Notes under the pieces: model-generated | The model's database searches: none | Told to the model about the DNA's origin: nothing | Seen by the model: the letters and a program-made list of their open reading frames with translations, nothing else | NCBI GenBank assembly: GCA_963777915.1 | Contig: CAVZSH010000011.1 | Coordinates: forward strand, 1-62,687 | From: CAVUPF01 sp963777915 | GTDB taxonomy: Bacteria; Actinomycetota; Thermoleophilia; Solirubrobacterales; 70-9 | Direction of reading: 5' to 3' | Length of the DNA: 62,687 bases | Program-made: the position numbers and the translations under genes | Shown here: positions 34,348-40,752 of the stretch, one piece after another | Layout: each line of letters opens with the position of its first letter | Position numbering within the stretch: position 1 is the stretch's first letter

Positions 34348-34602
34348 ATGAACAATTGGACATGGCACGTCATTGTGTACTGCTTGGCAGTTTGGCTTGT
34401 GTACTGGCTGGTAATGTCCCTTACTGCAAAGCGGGCCATTCAGCACAGAGGCGGTATCGGGTACCGCATCATCACGACTGTTTATCGCTGGGGTCTTCGG
34501 CAGGAGGAAGAGTTGATGATCGAGCACTTCCCTGAGTACAAGCAGCGCGTTCACGCGCTTATACCGTTCGTGCTTTGGGTGCTCAAAGGCCGCATCGCCT
34601 AG
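34348..34602 (+). CDS. Internally shortened isoprenylcysteine methyltransferase-like protein
   Basis: An 84-residue frame. The first part, HVIVYCLAVWLVYWLVMSL then TAKRAIQHRGGIGYRI, is the first helix and loop of membrane ICMT/PEMT-like methyltransferases. The last part, RQEEELMIEHFPEYKQRVHA then LIPFVLW, is the family C-terminus (E-E-x-x-x-x-x-x-F-x-x-Y-x-x-Y/R-x-R-V). The central helices and the SAM-binding HPIY-type motif that should lie between them are missing, an in-frame deletion. An in-frame ATG at 34276 would add 24 hydrophilic residues. GC is visibly lower than around it. It is probably non-functional. Confidence 0.5.
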   Translation: MNNWTWHVIVYCLAVWLVYWLVMSLTAKRAIQHRGGIGYRIITTVYRWGLRQEEELMIEHFPEYKQRVHALIPFVLWVLKGRIA

Positions 34603-34966
34603 GCCGAATGGCCTCGATGACACCCTCACAGATTCCTCAGCCCCCGCTACCGTGCAGAGCTAAATGAAGCTGCTGCTGAGGAAGGCCCCGCTGAGGAAGC
34701 TGACTTTGCCCTTTTGCCTGCGGGTGCGGAGGCGATCGTGAGGACTGATCCTCGCCCACGACGATCTCCGTGGGAGAGCCGACGAACGGTGCTTCGGCGC
34801 TCAGCCGATGATCCTCTTCGGACTGAAGACACTTCTGGCGACCGGCAGGCTCGCGCCATCCGGCCCGCTGCGCTTTGCGCAGCTCGCGCGAGGCGCCGGA
34901 TCCACCAGCTGAGACGGACGGCTCGGATTCCGCGCTTTCATCCGGTCTTTAGGCGCCGGGTGAAGA
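34603..34966. other. Intergenic stretch, no convincing gene
   Basis: It holds a Lys/Arg-rich 25-codon frame at 34664-34741 without a ribosome site, otherwise nothing recognisable. Confidence 0.35.
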
Positions 34967-35164
34967 GTGACCGGGCATTTCCAGATGTTGCTCCTAGCTT
35001 CCCTCAAAGTGCTGCTGATCCCCCTGGGGATCCTCGCCTTTTTGCTCGTGCTGCTGATCATCGGCGCAGTGGGCCTCGGCGTCGCGATGGCGGTGATCTC
35101 CTCGCTTACCTGGTTTTGGCGGCTGATCTTCAGGGGAGGGTTGAGGGCTCGGGCACGGTCTTAA
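34967..35164 (+). CDS. Small hydrophobic membrane protein (65 aa)
   Basis: GTG 34967 opens a 65-residue frame with two hydrophobic stretches (LLLASLKVLLIPLGILAFLL and LLIIGAVGLGVAMAVISSL) and a basic tail (RGGLRARARS). No family is recognised. An internal ATG at 34985 is an alternative start. The hydrophobic pattern and basic end suggest a real membrane protein, but there is no strong ribosome site. Its stop overlaps the first arm of the direct repeat upstream of the mannosyltransferase. Confidence 0.4.
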   Translation: MTGHFQMLLLASLKVLLIPLGILAFLLVLLIIGAVGLGVAMAVISSLTWFWRLIFRGGLRARARS

Positions 35165-35177
35165 CGACCTCTTTATC
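35160..35177 (+). promoter_or_regulatory. OmpR/PhoB-type direct repeat upstream of the mannosyltransferase
   Basis: CTTAACG (35160-35166) and CTTTATC (35171-35177) start 11 bases apart, like the kdp box at 10701. TACCTT, a possible -10, begins 27 bases after the box start, as at kdp (26). Confidence 0.4.
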
Positions 35178-35207
35178 CAGCCGACCTACCTTCCCGCCCG
35201 CCAAAGC

Positions 35208-36557
35208 GTGGATGCAGTAACCACACAACCAGTCGCTGACCTCACGGGCTTGCCCGTCGATGACGCTGCGCCTTCTTTCAGCGACGAGCGCCGCGCCGCG
35301 CTGCTCGACGTCCTCAAGGCCTTCTCCTCCTCTCGGCTGCTCGTCTGGGTCGTCGGGATCGTCGCTGTGCTCGCGATCGGCTTCTATCCCGGCGCGTCGG
35401 TGCTGCTCGACCCGCACCATCTGACGGCGCCTTTCCCCCAGCGACTCGCCAACGTCCTCGTCTCTCCCGCGGCCCGCTGGGACTCAGCCTGGTACCTGAG
35501 CATCGCCAAGACCGGCTACCAGCTCTCCTACCAGACGGTCTTCTTCCCCCTCTACCCCGGGCTGATCGCGATTGGTGGAGCGGTGGTGGGGAGCGGACTC
35601 GATCTGATCATCGGCATAGTCATCTCCTGCGCCTGCACGATCGGGGCGCTCTATCTCCTGCACAGGCTCGTGACTCTTGAGTTCGACGCGCAAGTGGCCC
35701 GCAACACGGTCTGGATCGTCGCCTGGCTGCCCACCGCGCTGGCCCTCTCGGCGGTCTACTCGGAGGCCCTCTTCCTGCTGCTCGCGGTCGGCTCCTTTTA
35801 CTCGGGGCGTCAGGGTCGCTGGGTGCTGGCCGGGCTGCTTGGCGGCCTCGCTGCCGCCAGCCGCAACGGCGGCATCCTGCTTCTCCTGCCCCTGCTCGTC
35901 TTCTACCTCTACGGTCCCCGTACGGACCGCGAGCCCGACTACCCCCCGGCGAGCGGGCTGAGCCCCCGCCTGCGTCTGTGGCCGCGCATCCTCCCGAGCC
36001 CGCGCTACCGCCTCCGCCCCGACGTGCTCTGGATCGCCCTGGTGCCGCTCGGACTGATCGCCTACATGACCTATCTCGGCTTCACCATCGGCCATCCGCT
36101 CGACCCCTTCACCCATCAGCACCACTGGGGCCGCTACTTCTTCCCGCTCGGGGGGATCCCGCTTGGCATCTGGAAGGTTCTCAGGGAGACGGTCGCCCTT
36201 GTTCCTTCATTGGAACCTCACCTTGCCCACAACCTTACCTTCAGCGGTTCGATGCGCCATATCTACTCCCTCGCCTTCCTCATCCTCGCCCTGCTCCTCC
36301 TCCGCATCTGCTGGAAGCGGTTGCCGGCCGCCTATACCGTGTTCGCCGCAGTCAGCCTTGCCATGGCCGTCTCCGTGCCGGCCTCGAACGAACCCCTGAA
36401 GTCGCTTCCTCGCTTCACCTTGGTCATGTTCCCGCTCTGGATCGCCCTCGCCCTCTGGGCGACCGAGCACCGGCGGGTGCGGATGGTGATCGCGGTCTCG
36501 GCGCCGCTACTCGCCCTCTCCAGCATCTTGTTCGTTGCCTGGGCCTGGCCGCCCTAG
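35208..36557 (+). CDS. PIG-V type mannosyltransferase family membrane protein
   Basis: A 449-residue GT-C glycosyltransferase-like membrane protein. RWDSAWYLSIAKTGY near residue 92, FFPLYPGLIAIG near residue 110, AVYSEALFLLLAVGSFY near residue 180 and AAASRNGGILLLLPLL near residue 222 match the mannosyltransferase (PIG-V/DUF2029-like) family that uses polyprenyl-phosphate mannose at the outer face of the membrane. About ten helices follow the soluble N-terminal 40 residues. The GTG at 35208 fits a short-leader transcript from TACCTT. The direct repeat upstream hints at control by an OmpR-family regulator. Confidence 0.85.
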   Translation: MDAVTTQPVADLTGLPVDDAAPSFSDERRAALLDVLKAFSSSRLLVWVVGIVAVLAIGFYPGASVLLDPHHLTAPFPQRLANVLVSPAARWDSAWYLSIAKTGYQLSYQTVFFPLYPGLIAIGGAVVGSGLDLIIGIVISCACTIGALYLLHRLVTLEFDAQVARNTVWIVAWLPTALALSAVYSEALFLLLAVGSFYSGRQGRWVLAGLLGGLAAASRNGGILLLLPLLVFYLYGPRTDREPDYPPASGLSPRLRLWPRILPSPRYRLRPDVLWIALVPLGLIAYMTYLGFTIGHPLDPFTHQHHWGRYFFPLGGIPLGIWKVLRETVALVPSLEPHLAHNLTFSGSMRHIYSLAFLILALLLLRICWKRLPAAYTVFAAVSLAMAVSVPASNEPLKSLPRFTLVMFPLWIALALWATEHRRVRMVIAVSAPLLALSSILFVAWAWPP

Positions 36558-36595
36558 CAACAGGACCCGGCACGCCGCCTTTCCTGATTGCGTAG

Positions 36596-36668
36596 AGCCG
36601 ACGCCCGGACTTGAACCGGGGACCCCTTCATTACGAGTGAAGTGCTCTACCAACTGAGCTACGCCGGC
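36596..36668 (-). tRNA. tRNA-Thr (anticodon CGT)
   Basis: On the minus strand the cloverleaf runs GCCGGCGTAGCTCAGTTGG to the T-arm CCGGTTCAAGTCCGG and acceptor CGTCGGC, discriminator T. The loop CTCGTAA holds anticodon CGT (plus positions 36633-36635), reading ACG threonine. 73 bases. CCA is not encoded. TAGAAT lies 11 bases upstream of the 5' end. Confidence 0.95.
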
Positions 36669-36679
36669 GGGGTTGGTGC

Positions 36680-36685
36680 ATTCTA
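36680..36685 (-). promoter_or_regulatory. -10 box (TAGAAT) of tRNA-Thr
   Basis: TAGAAT on the minus strand ends 11 bases before the mature tRNA 5' end. The hexamer is shared with tRNA-Ser(CGA) and tRNA-Tyr. Confidence 0.5.
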
Positions 36686-36734
36686 GGAGGGACGAGGCCC
36701 CGGTTCCGTCGCGTCCGAGGTCGATGATCCGGGA

Positions 36735-37352
36735 GTGTCAAGAGTTGCGAACGCCCGGCGACGGGATGAGAACGAGGTTGAGTTCTCACGGATCGTCGCC
36801 TTCAGCGACGGGGTCTTCGCGATCGCGATCACGCTGCTCGTGCTCGGCCTCGCCGTTCCGAAGCACCTGAGCGGCGAAAGCCTTGCCGCAGCGCTATGGA
36901 GCCAGCGGGAGAGCCTCTTCGCTTACGTCCTCAGCTTCGCAGTGATCGGTCGATTTTGGATCGTCCACCATCGCCTGTTCAGTGACATAGTCGGGTTTGA
37001 CGGCAGGCTGATCGCCCTCAACCTCTTCTATTTGGCGTGGATCGTGCTGATCCCGTTCAGCAGCGAAGTACTCGGCGACCATGGCGGACAGGCCGCGGCG
37101 GTGGTGCTCTATGCAGCGAATCTGTTCGGCGTCACCCTGGCTGGGATACTGATATCGACCGATGCCCGTCGCGCCGGGCTGGCGCGGAGTGAGCCGGCAG
37201 TCGCCAAGGCCCTGCAGCGGCGTTCGATCTTTGTCGCCGTGGTTTTCCTCGCCTCGATCCCGATTGCGCTCCTCGACGCAAACCTCGCCCCGTACGTCTG
37301 GCTCGCCCTCTTTCTCGATCCGGGCGGGCGGCTGTTCAACGGGCGCTCCTGA
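36735..37352 (+). CDS. TMEM175-family potassium channel
   Basis: A 205-residue six-helix protein. The hallmark RIVAFSDGVFAIAITLLVL near residue 19 (FSD-G-x-FAI-x-x-TLL) is the pore-lining first helix of bacterial TMEM175 (DUF1211) K+ channels, in which hydrophobic residues of this helix form the filter. WIVHHRLF near residue 75 is also typical. It probably works as a tetramer in the cytoplasmic membrane. The GTG at 36735 is 6 bases after GATGAT, a weaker version of the leaderless box. The gene is convergent with a lipoprotein gene. Confidence 0.88.
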   Translation: MSRVANARRRDENEVEFSRIVAFSDGVFAIAITLLVLGLAVPKHLSGESLAAALWSQRESLFAYVLSFAVIGRFWIVHHRLFSDIVGFDGRLIALNLFYLAWIVLIPFSSEVLGDHGGQAAAVVLYAANLFGVTLAGILISTDARRAGLARSEPAVAKALQRRSIFVAVVFLASIPIALLDANLAPYVWLALFLDPGGRLFNGRS

Positions 37353-37355
37353 GCC

Positions 37356-37778
37356 TCAGTCGCGCCTGGCGATAAAGGAGATGGAGCGCCCCTTTGCCGC
37401 GCAGCTCACGGCGATGCCGGCGTCCGTGGTGGTTGCGAGGCAACGATAGCCCGCCACCGTGCAGGAATGGCGGGAGGCGCCGGAGTGGGCGGAGCAGTTG
37501 GGCTCCCTGGTCCAGTCAAGGACGATCATCTGGCCCGCATCGCATCGAAGCCCGACCGTCAATCGCAGCTGCTTGGTACCGGCGACGGCGCTTCTGCAGC
37601 TCTGTGTCGAGGCGCCGATCGGGGAGCTCGAGGCCTTCGCCGCTGAGGGGGAGGAGGGAGTCTGTCCACGCGACGAGGTGCTCGATCCCGACGAAGAGCC
37701 GCAGCCCGTGAGCAGTGCGGCGATCGCCACGAGGGCGAGGGCCGGAGGAGCGATCGGAGATGCCTGCGCGAACCTCAC
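37356..37778 (-). CDS. Small secreted lipoprotein of unknown function
   Basis: A 140-residue protein with a lipoprotein signal (ALALVAIAALLTGC; Cys26 in the lipobox LLTGC), then a Ser/Thr-rich linker. The mature part contains seven further Cys, including QSCRSAV, GLRCDAG, PNCSAHSG and HSCTVAGYRCLAT, suggesting disulfides. No domain is recognised. The GTG at 37778 is 6 bases from TAACTT, which overlaps the stop of the MccB-like gene just upstream, so it has its own promoter yet sits directly behind that gene. A link such as immunity is possible but unsupported. Confidence 0.7.
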   Translation of the reverse strand: MRFAQASPIAPPALALVAIAALLTGCGSSSGSSTSSRGQTPSSPSAAKASSSPIGASTQSCRSAVAGTKQLRLTVGLRCDAGQMIVLDWTREPNCSAHSGASRHSCTVAGYRCLATTTDAGIAVSCAAKGRSISFIARRD

Positions 37779-37784
37779 GCGGCT

Positions 37785-37790
37785 AAGTTA
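37785..37790 (-). promoter_or_regulatory. -10 box (TAACTT) of the lipoprotein gene, leaderless-type
   Basis: TAACTT on the minus strand is followed by 6 bases and GTG 37778. Its TAA is also the stop codon of the adenylating-enzyme gene. Confidence 0.45.
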
Positions 37791-38939
37791 GCCGCCAGCC
37801 GCCGCCCGGAGCTGTCGGTCGCCAAGATCGACCTCCGCCTCGCGGTCCCCCACGCCGGCGTAGCTTGCCGGCTGCATCTTGCCGCAGACCGGGCAGCCCG
37901 GCTCCGGCACTACCGGCTCGCGCTCGACCTCCATAGTCCGCAGGTCGTAGATGTGGGAGACGCCAAGGGTGGACGGCTCGGCAAGGCCGGTGAGGTGGTG
38001 CATGATCTCCAGCCCGACCTGGCCGCCGATCAGCCCGCAAGCCGGCCCCAGCGTGGCGGCAGGGGAGGGCTGGGCGCGGCGCTGCTCGATCGCGACGTCG
38101 AACATCGGATACTCGCGGCGGAAGCCGGCCTCCTGACAGGCGAAGCATCCGGTCAGCCCGGGGACGAAGAGCGGCCCGACCCTGGCGATCGGCGGGAAGT
38201 GGCTCATCGTGATGTAGGGGATGCCGGCCCCAAAGCAGGCGGCGTTGACCCAGCGCTCGATCTCGTGGGCGGGCCAGTCGGCGGCGTCGATGACGACATC
38301 GGCGCCGGCGATGAACGCGGCGATCTCTGCCTCGCCTTCAAGCCGTCGCGCCGTCGCCTCGACCCGCATCGCCGAGTTGAACGCGGTAAGCCGCTCGGCG
38401 GCCGCCTCGACCTTGAGTCGCCCGATGTCGGCCTCGGTGTAGAGGATCTGGCGGTTGAGGTTGCTCACCTCGACCCGGTCCCCGTCGATCAGCCGCATTT
38501 CGCCGACTCCGCAGCAGGCGAGGGCCCAGGCAGCCCAGCCGCCGAGTCCGCCGACGCCGATCACGGCGAGGCGCGCCTCGCGCAGGAGCTCCTGGCAATC
38601 GGATGGCGTCAATCCGGGCCGGCCGATGTCGCTGAAGTAGCGGATCTGGCGGTCAAAGCGGGCCAGCTCGCCCTCGCTCAGCCGGTCATCATCGGCCGCG
38701 TCCTCGACTACCTCCAGCTCCTGGAGCTGGGAGATCACATCGCGCACGGCCTCCTTGCCGAAGCGCGACTCAAGCTCCCCGGTTGTGTGCTCGCCGTCGA
38801 GCGCTTCGAGTAGCCCGCGTTGCTCGGCGTCAGGGCTCTCGATGCGGATGTCGCTGGAGGCGCTGGGCCGCATCAGATAGAGATCGCCGTCCGGCGAGCC
38901 GATCGGCTCGGTCGTTCGTTTGATCCGTGGCCTGAGCAT
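37788..38939 (-). CDS. MccB-like E1/ThiF-family peptide adenylating enzyme
   Basis: A 383-residue protein. Residues 17-85 form a small alpha/beta region (DLYLMRPSASSDIRIES, then LLEALDGEHTTGELESRFG) resembling the RiPP recognition or peptide-clamp domain. Residues 95-355 are an E1-type adenylation domain: VIGVGGLGGWAAW (G128-G134), D152/D154 with VSNLNRQILY (N162, R163), K176, and DAADWP near 219. Zinc pairs are C265/C268 (GCFACQ) and C349/C352 (CPVCG). From memory of MccB, the GPLFVPGLTGCFACQ and C-terminal CPVCG segments are especially close. MccB joins AMP to the C-terminal Asn of a short peptide. A 19-residue peptide ending in Asn is encoded 73 bases upstream on the same strand. Confidence 0.8.
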   Translation of the reverse strand: MLRPRIKRTTEPIGSPDGDLYLMRPSASSDIRIESPDAEQRGLLEALDGEHTTGELESRFGKEAVRDVISQLQELEVVEDAADDDRLSEGELARFDRQIRYFSDIGRPGLTPSDCQELLREARLAVIGVGGLGGWAAWALACCGVGEMRLIDGDRVEVSNLNRQILYTEADIGRLKVEAAAERLTAFNSAMRVEATARRLEGEAEIAAFIAGADVVIDAADWPAHEIERWVNAACFGAGIPYITMSHFPPIARVGPLFVPGLTGCFACQEAGFRREYPMFDVAIEQRRAQPSPAATLGPACGLIGGQVGLEIMHHLTGLAEPSTLGVSHIYDLRTMEVEREPVVPEPGCPVCGKMQPASYAGVGDREAEVDLGDRQLRAAAGG

Positions 38940-38968
38940 GGTCGGAGGTGGAAGGAGGAGTGCGAAGG

Positions 38969-38999
38969 GGACCGATCCCTTCGGACTGGAGATCGGCCC
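38969..38999 (-). promoter_or_regulatory. Hairpin between the precursor peptide and the adenylating enzyme
   Basis: On the minus strand GGGCCGATC (38999-38991) can pair with GATCGGTCC (38977-38969) around a 13-base loop, with one G-T wobble. It may attenuate enzyme expression relative to the peptide, as described for microcin C loci. No T-tract follows. Confidence 0.4.
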
Positions 39000-39012
39000 T
39001 CTATCGCGTCGG

Positions 39013-39072
39013 TCAGTTGCCCTTATGGATCGAGGCAGCCGGGGCCATGTGCTCCACCTTGCTGATCTTCAC
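39013..39072 (-). CDS. Candidate microcin-C-like precursor peptide (19 aa, C-terminal Asn)
   Basis: The GTG at 39072 opens MKISKVEHMAPAASIHKGN followed by TGA. The ribosome site AAGGAGGTG (core GGAGG at 39086-39082) has a 9-base spacer, the best in the region. The peptide is tiny, polar and ends in Asn, the residue that MccB-type enzymes convert into the nucleotide linkage. It precedes the MccB-like gene on the same strand by 73 bases. An alternative GTG inside the ribosome site (39080) opens another short frame but lacks any ribosome site. No other family matches. It would be missed by ordinary gene callers. Confidence 0.65.
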   Translation of the reverse strand: MKISKVEHMAPAASIHKGN

Positions 39073-39150
39073 CTGTCTTCACCTCCTTTGAGCCTGGGTA
39101 GCCTGGGCGCAGTTATGCCGCCGCTCACAATGATCTAGACCGTCAAAGCA

Positions 39151-39167
39151 ATCGAGAAAGTTTCGAT
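39151..39167. promoter_or_regulatory. Inverted repeat, possible operator of the divergent regulator
   Basis: ATCGA-GAAAGTT-TCGAT is an interrupted palindrome in the region between the precursor peptide and the regulator gene. GTCAA repeats flank it (39142 and 39168). Position suggests control of both divergent transcripts. Confidence 0.35.
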
Positions 39168-39238
39168 AGTCAAGAAGATTTAGTTACGGCTCCTTTCGGG
39201 CGGCTGGCGGCAATCGGGTAATTTGCCTTTAGAAGCAA

Positions 39239-39244
39239 TAGGAT
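39239..39244 (+). promoter_or_regulatory. -10 box (TAGGAT) of the winged-helix regulator
   Basis: TAGGAT lies about 40 bases before GTG 39285, whose own ribosome site is GGAG at 39273-39276. This transcript therefore has a leader. Confidence 0.4.
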
Positions 39245-39284
39245 GGAGTGCTCAACCTCGCCTTCGTCGATCGGAGATTCACTC

Positions 39285-39923
39285 GTGGCCTCGAAGACCA
39301 AAACCAGGACCGAAACCCCACCCAAGGGACAGATCGAGCAGCGGCTCTTCAAGGCCCTCGCTCATCCGCTTCGCTTTCAGGCCCTGATCATCCTCAGCGA
39401 ACGAGTTGCGAGTCCCAACGAACTGGCCAAGGAGCTGGGCGAGGGCCTGAGCCAGATCAGCTATCACGTCAAGGTGCTCTTAGAGTCCGATTGCCTGGAG
39501 CTGGTCAAGACCGAGCCGCGGCGCGGTGCGGTCGAGCACTACTACCGGGCGACCTCCCGCGCCTTTCTCAGCGACGCTGAATGGGCGCAGCTGCCGCGCT
39601 CGGTGCGGCCGGGGTTCAGCGTCAGCTTGCTGCAGACGTTGATGGACGATGCGGCTACCGCACTCAAGGCGGGCACCTTCGATGCTCGCGACGATCACCA
39701 TCTGAGCCGGACGCAGTTAAAGCTCGACGAGCAGGGGTGGAGGGACGTCGCGGCGACCTTGTCGGATGCGCTGGAGCGAGTCATGGACATCCAGGCGGAG
39801 AGCGTCGGGCGAACGGCTGAGAGCGGCGAGGAGACGATCCCGACGACTGTGGCGATGATGAGCTTCGAGGCGGCGCCGACTCAGAAACAAAAGAAAGCTG
39901 TGGCAGCGCCGAACAGGCGCTAG
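39285..39923 (+). CDS. ArsR-like winged-helix transcriptional regulator
   Basis: A 212-residue protein. Residues 15-80 form a winged helix: LFKALAHPLRFQALIILSER, then SPNELAKELGEGLSQISYHV (recognition helix), and a wing EPRRGAVEHYYRATS. The longer C-terminal half (SVSLLQTLMDDAATALKAGT) is helical and may bind a ligand or form the dimer. It has no metal-binding CxC motif of classical ArsR sensors. GTG 39285 is preferred to an ATG 14 codons upstream because of a GGAG site 8 bases before it. It is divergent from the precursor-peptide/MccB-like unit and is the likely local regulator. Its stop interlocks with the UDG gene (CTAG). Confidence 0.82.
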   Translation: MASKTKTRTETPPKGQIEQRLFKALAHPLRFQALIILSERVASPNELAKELGEGLSQISYHVKVLLESDCLELVKTEPRRGAVEHYYRATSRAFLSDAEWAQLPRSVRPGFSVSLLQTLMDDAATALKAGTFDARDDHHLSRTQLKLDEQGWRDVAATLSDALERVMDIQAESVGRTAESGEETIPTTVAMMSFEAAPTQKQKKAVAAPNRR

Positions 39924-40624
39924 CCGGCCAGCTCTCCCGCCCGGGCGAGGACCGCGTCGAGCATCGGCTCGGTCAGCTTTCCGGTGAAGGTGTTCTGCTG
40001 ACTGGGGTGGTAGCAGCCGAGTAGCGTCCGGTGGTCAAGCGGCGCCTCGGCCCCGTGGCCGAAGCGCGGCCTCGGGCGCGGCGTCTCGGCGCCCAGCGCC
40101 CTCATCGCCCGCAGGGCGCCGTCCCAGGCGAAGGCGCCGAGGGCGAGGATGACGCGGCAGCGCTCCAGCAGCTCCAGCTCGCGCTCCAGGTAGGGAAGGC
40201 ATGCGTTGCGCTCCGTTGGGTTCGGCCTGTTGGCCGGTGGGGCGCAGCGCACCACCGCGGTTAGGTAGGCGTCGCGGAGGCGCAGCGAGTCGCCGCGGTG
40301 CTCGGAGCGGGGGCGGTTGGCGTAGCCGGCGCGGTGCAGCGCGCCGTAGAGCCACTCGCCGGAACGATCGCCGGTGAACATCCGCCCGGTGCGGTTGGCG
40401 CCGTGCGCGGCGGGGGCGAGCCCGACGATCGCCACCCGGGCGGCAGGGTCGCCGAAGCCGGCCACCGGGCGTGCCCAGTACTCCTCGTCGCGGAAGCGGC
40501 GCGGCGGGTTCGCCGCAGACTCCTCGCGCCACTCGACCAGCCGCGGGCAGCGCCGGCAGGCGTGGATCTCGGCGGCCAGCTCGGCGAGGGAGCAGGCTGG
40601 GCCCGAGCTCGTCAGCTTTGCCAC
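39920..40624 (-). CDS. Type 5 uracil-DNA glycosylase (UdgB)
   Basis: A 234-residue base-excision repair enzyme that removes uracil and related bases from DNA. Motif A is GLAPAAHGANRTGRMFTGD near residue 75, in which the catalytic Asp of other UDGs is replaced, as usual for family 5. Motif B is CYHPSQQNTFTGKLT near residue 205 (HPS-x-x-N). CRRCPRL near residue 20 and other cysteines (C123, C140) are the expected iron-sulfur cluster ligands. GTG start with a ggagag ribosome site. It is convergent with the regulator and divergent from the MMPL transporter gene. Confidence 0.92.
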   Translation of the reverse strand: MAKLTSSGPACSLAELAAEIHACRRCPRLVEWREESAANPPRRFRDEEYWARPVAGFGDPAARVAIVGLAPAAHGANRTGRMFTGDRSGEWLYGALHRAGYANRPRSEHRGDSLRLRDAYLTAVVRCAPPANRPNPTERNACLPYLERELELLERCRVILALGAFAWDGALRAMRALGAETPRPRPRFGHGAEAPLDHRTLLGCYHPSQQNTFTGKLTEPMLDAVLARAGELAG

Positions 40625-40740
40625 CTCTCCATCGCCCCGAACCGAATCATGCGCGGCGGCGTTATGCGTCGCGCCTTCGCTTCAGGCACGGCGCAATCGC
40701 GCTGCCGCGACAGTCGACGACTTTCCGGGACGCGGTCGGG

Positions 40741-40746
40741 CATGAT
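40741..40746 (+). promoter_or_regulatory. -10-like box (CATGAT) of the MMPL gene
   Basis: CATGAT ends 6 bases before ATG 40753. It is a degenerate version of the leaderless box; GATGAT stands in the same place before the TMEM175 gene. Confidence 0.35.
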
Positions 40747-40752
40747 GCCCGC

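Noticed and set aside
34664..34741. 25-codon Lys/Arg-rich frame
   Set aside because: No ribosome site, weak box at a poor distance (TACCGT, 10 bases), no recognisable family.
39024..39080. Alternative short peptide starting at the GTG inside the ribosome site, ending LDP
   Set aside because: It has no ribosome site of its own, while the frame starting 8 bases later has ideal spacing.
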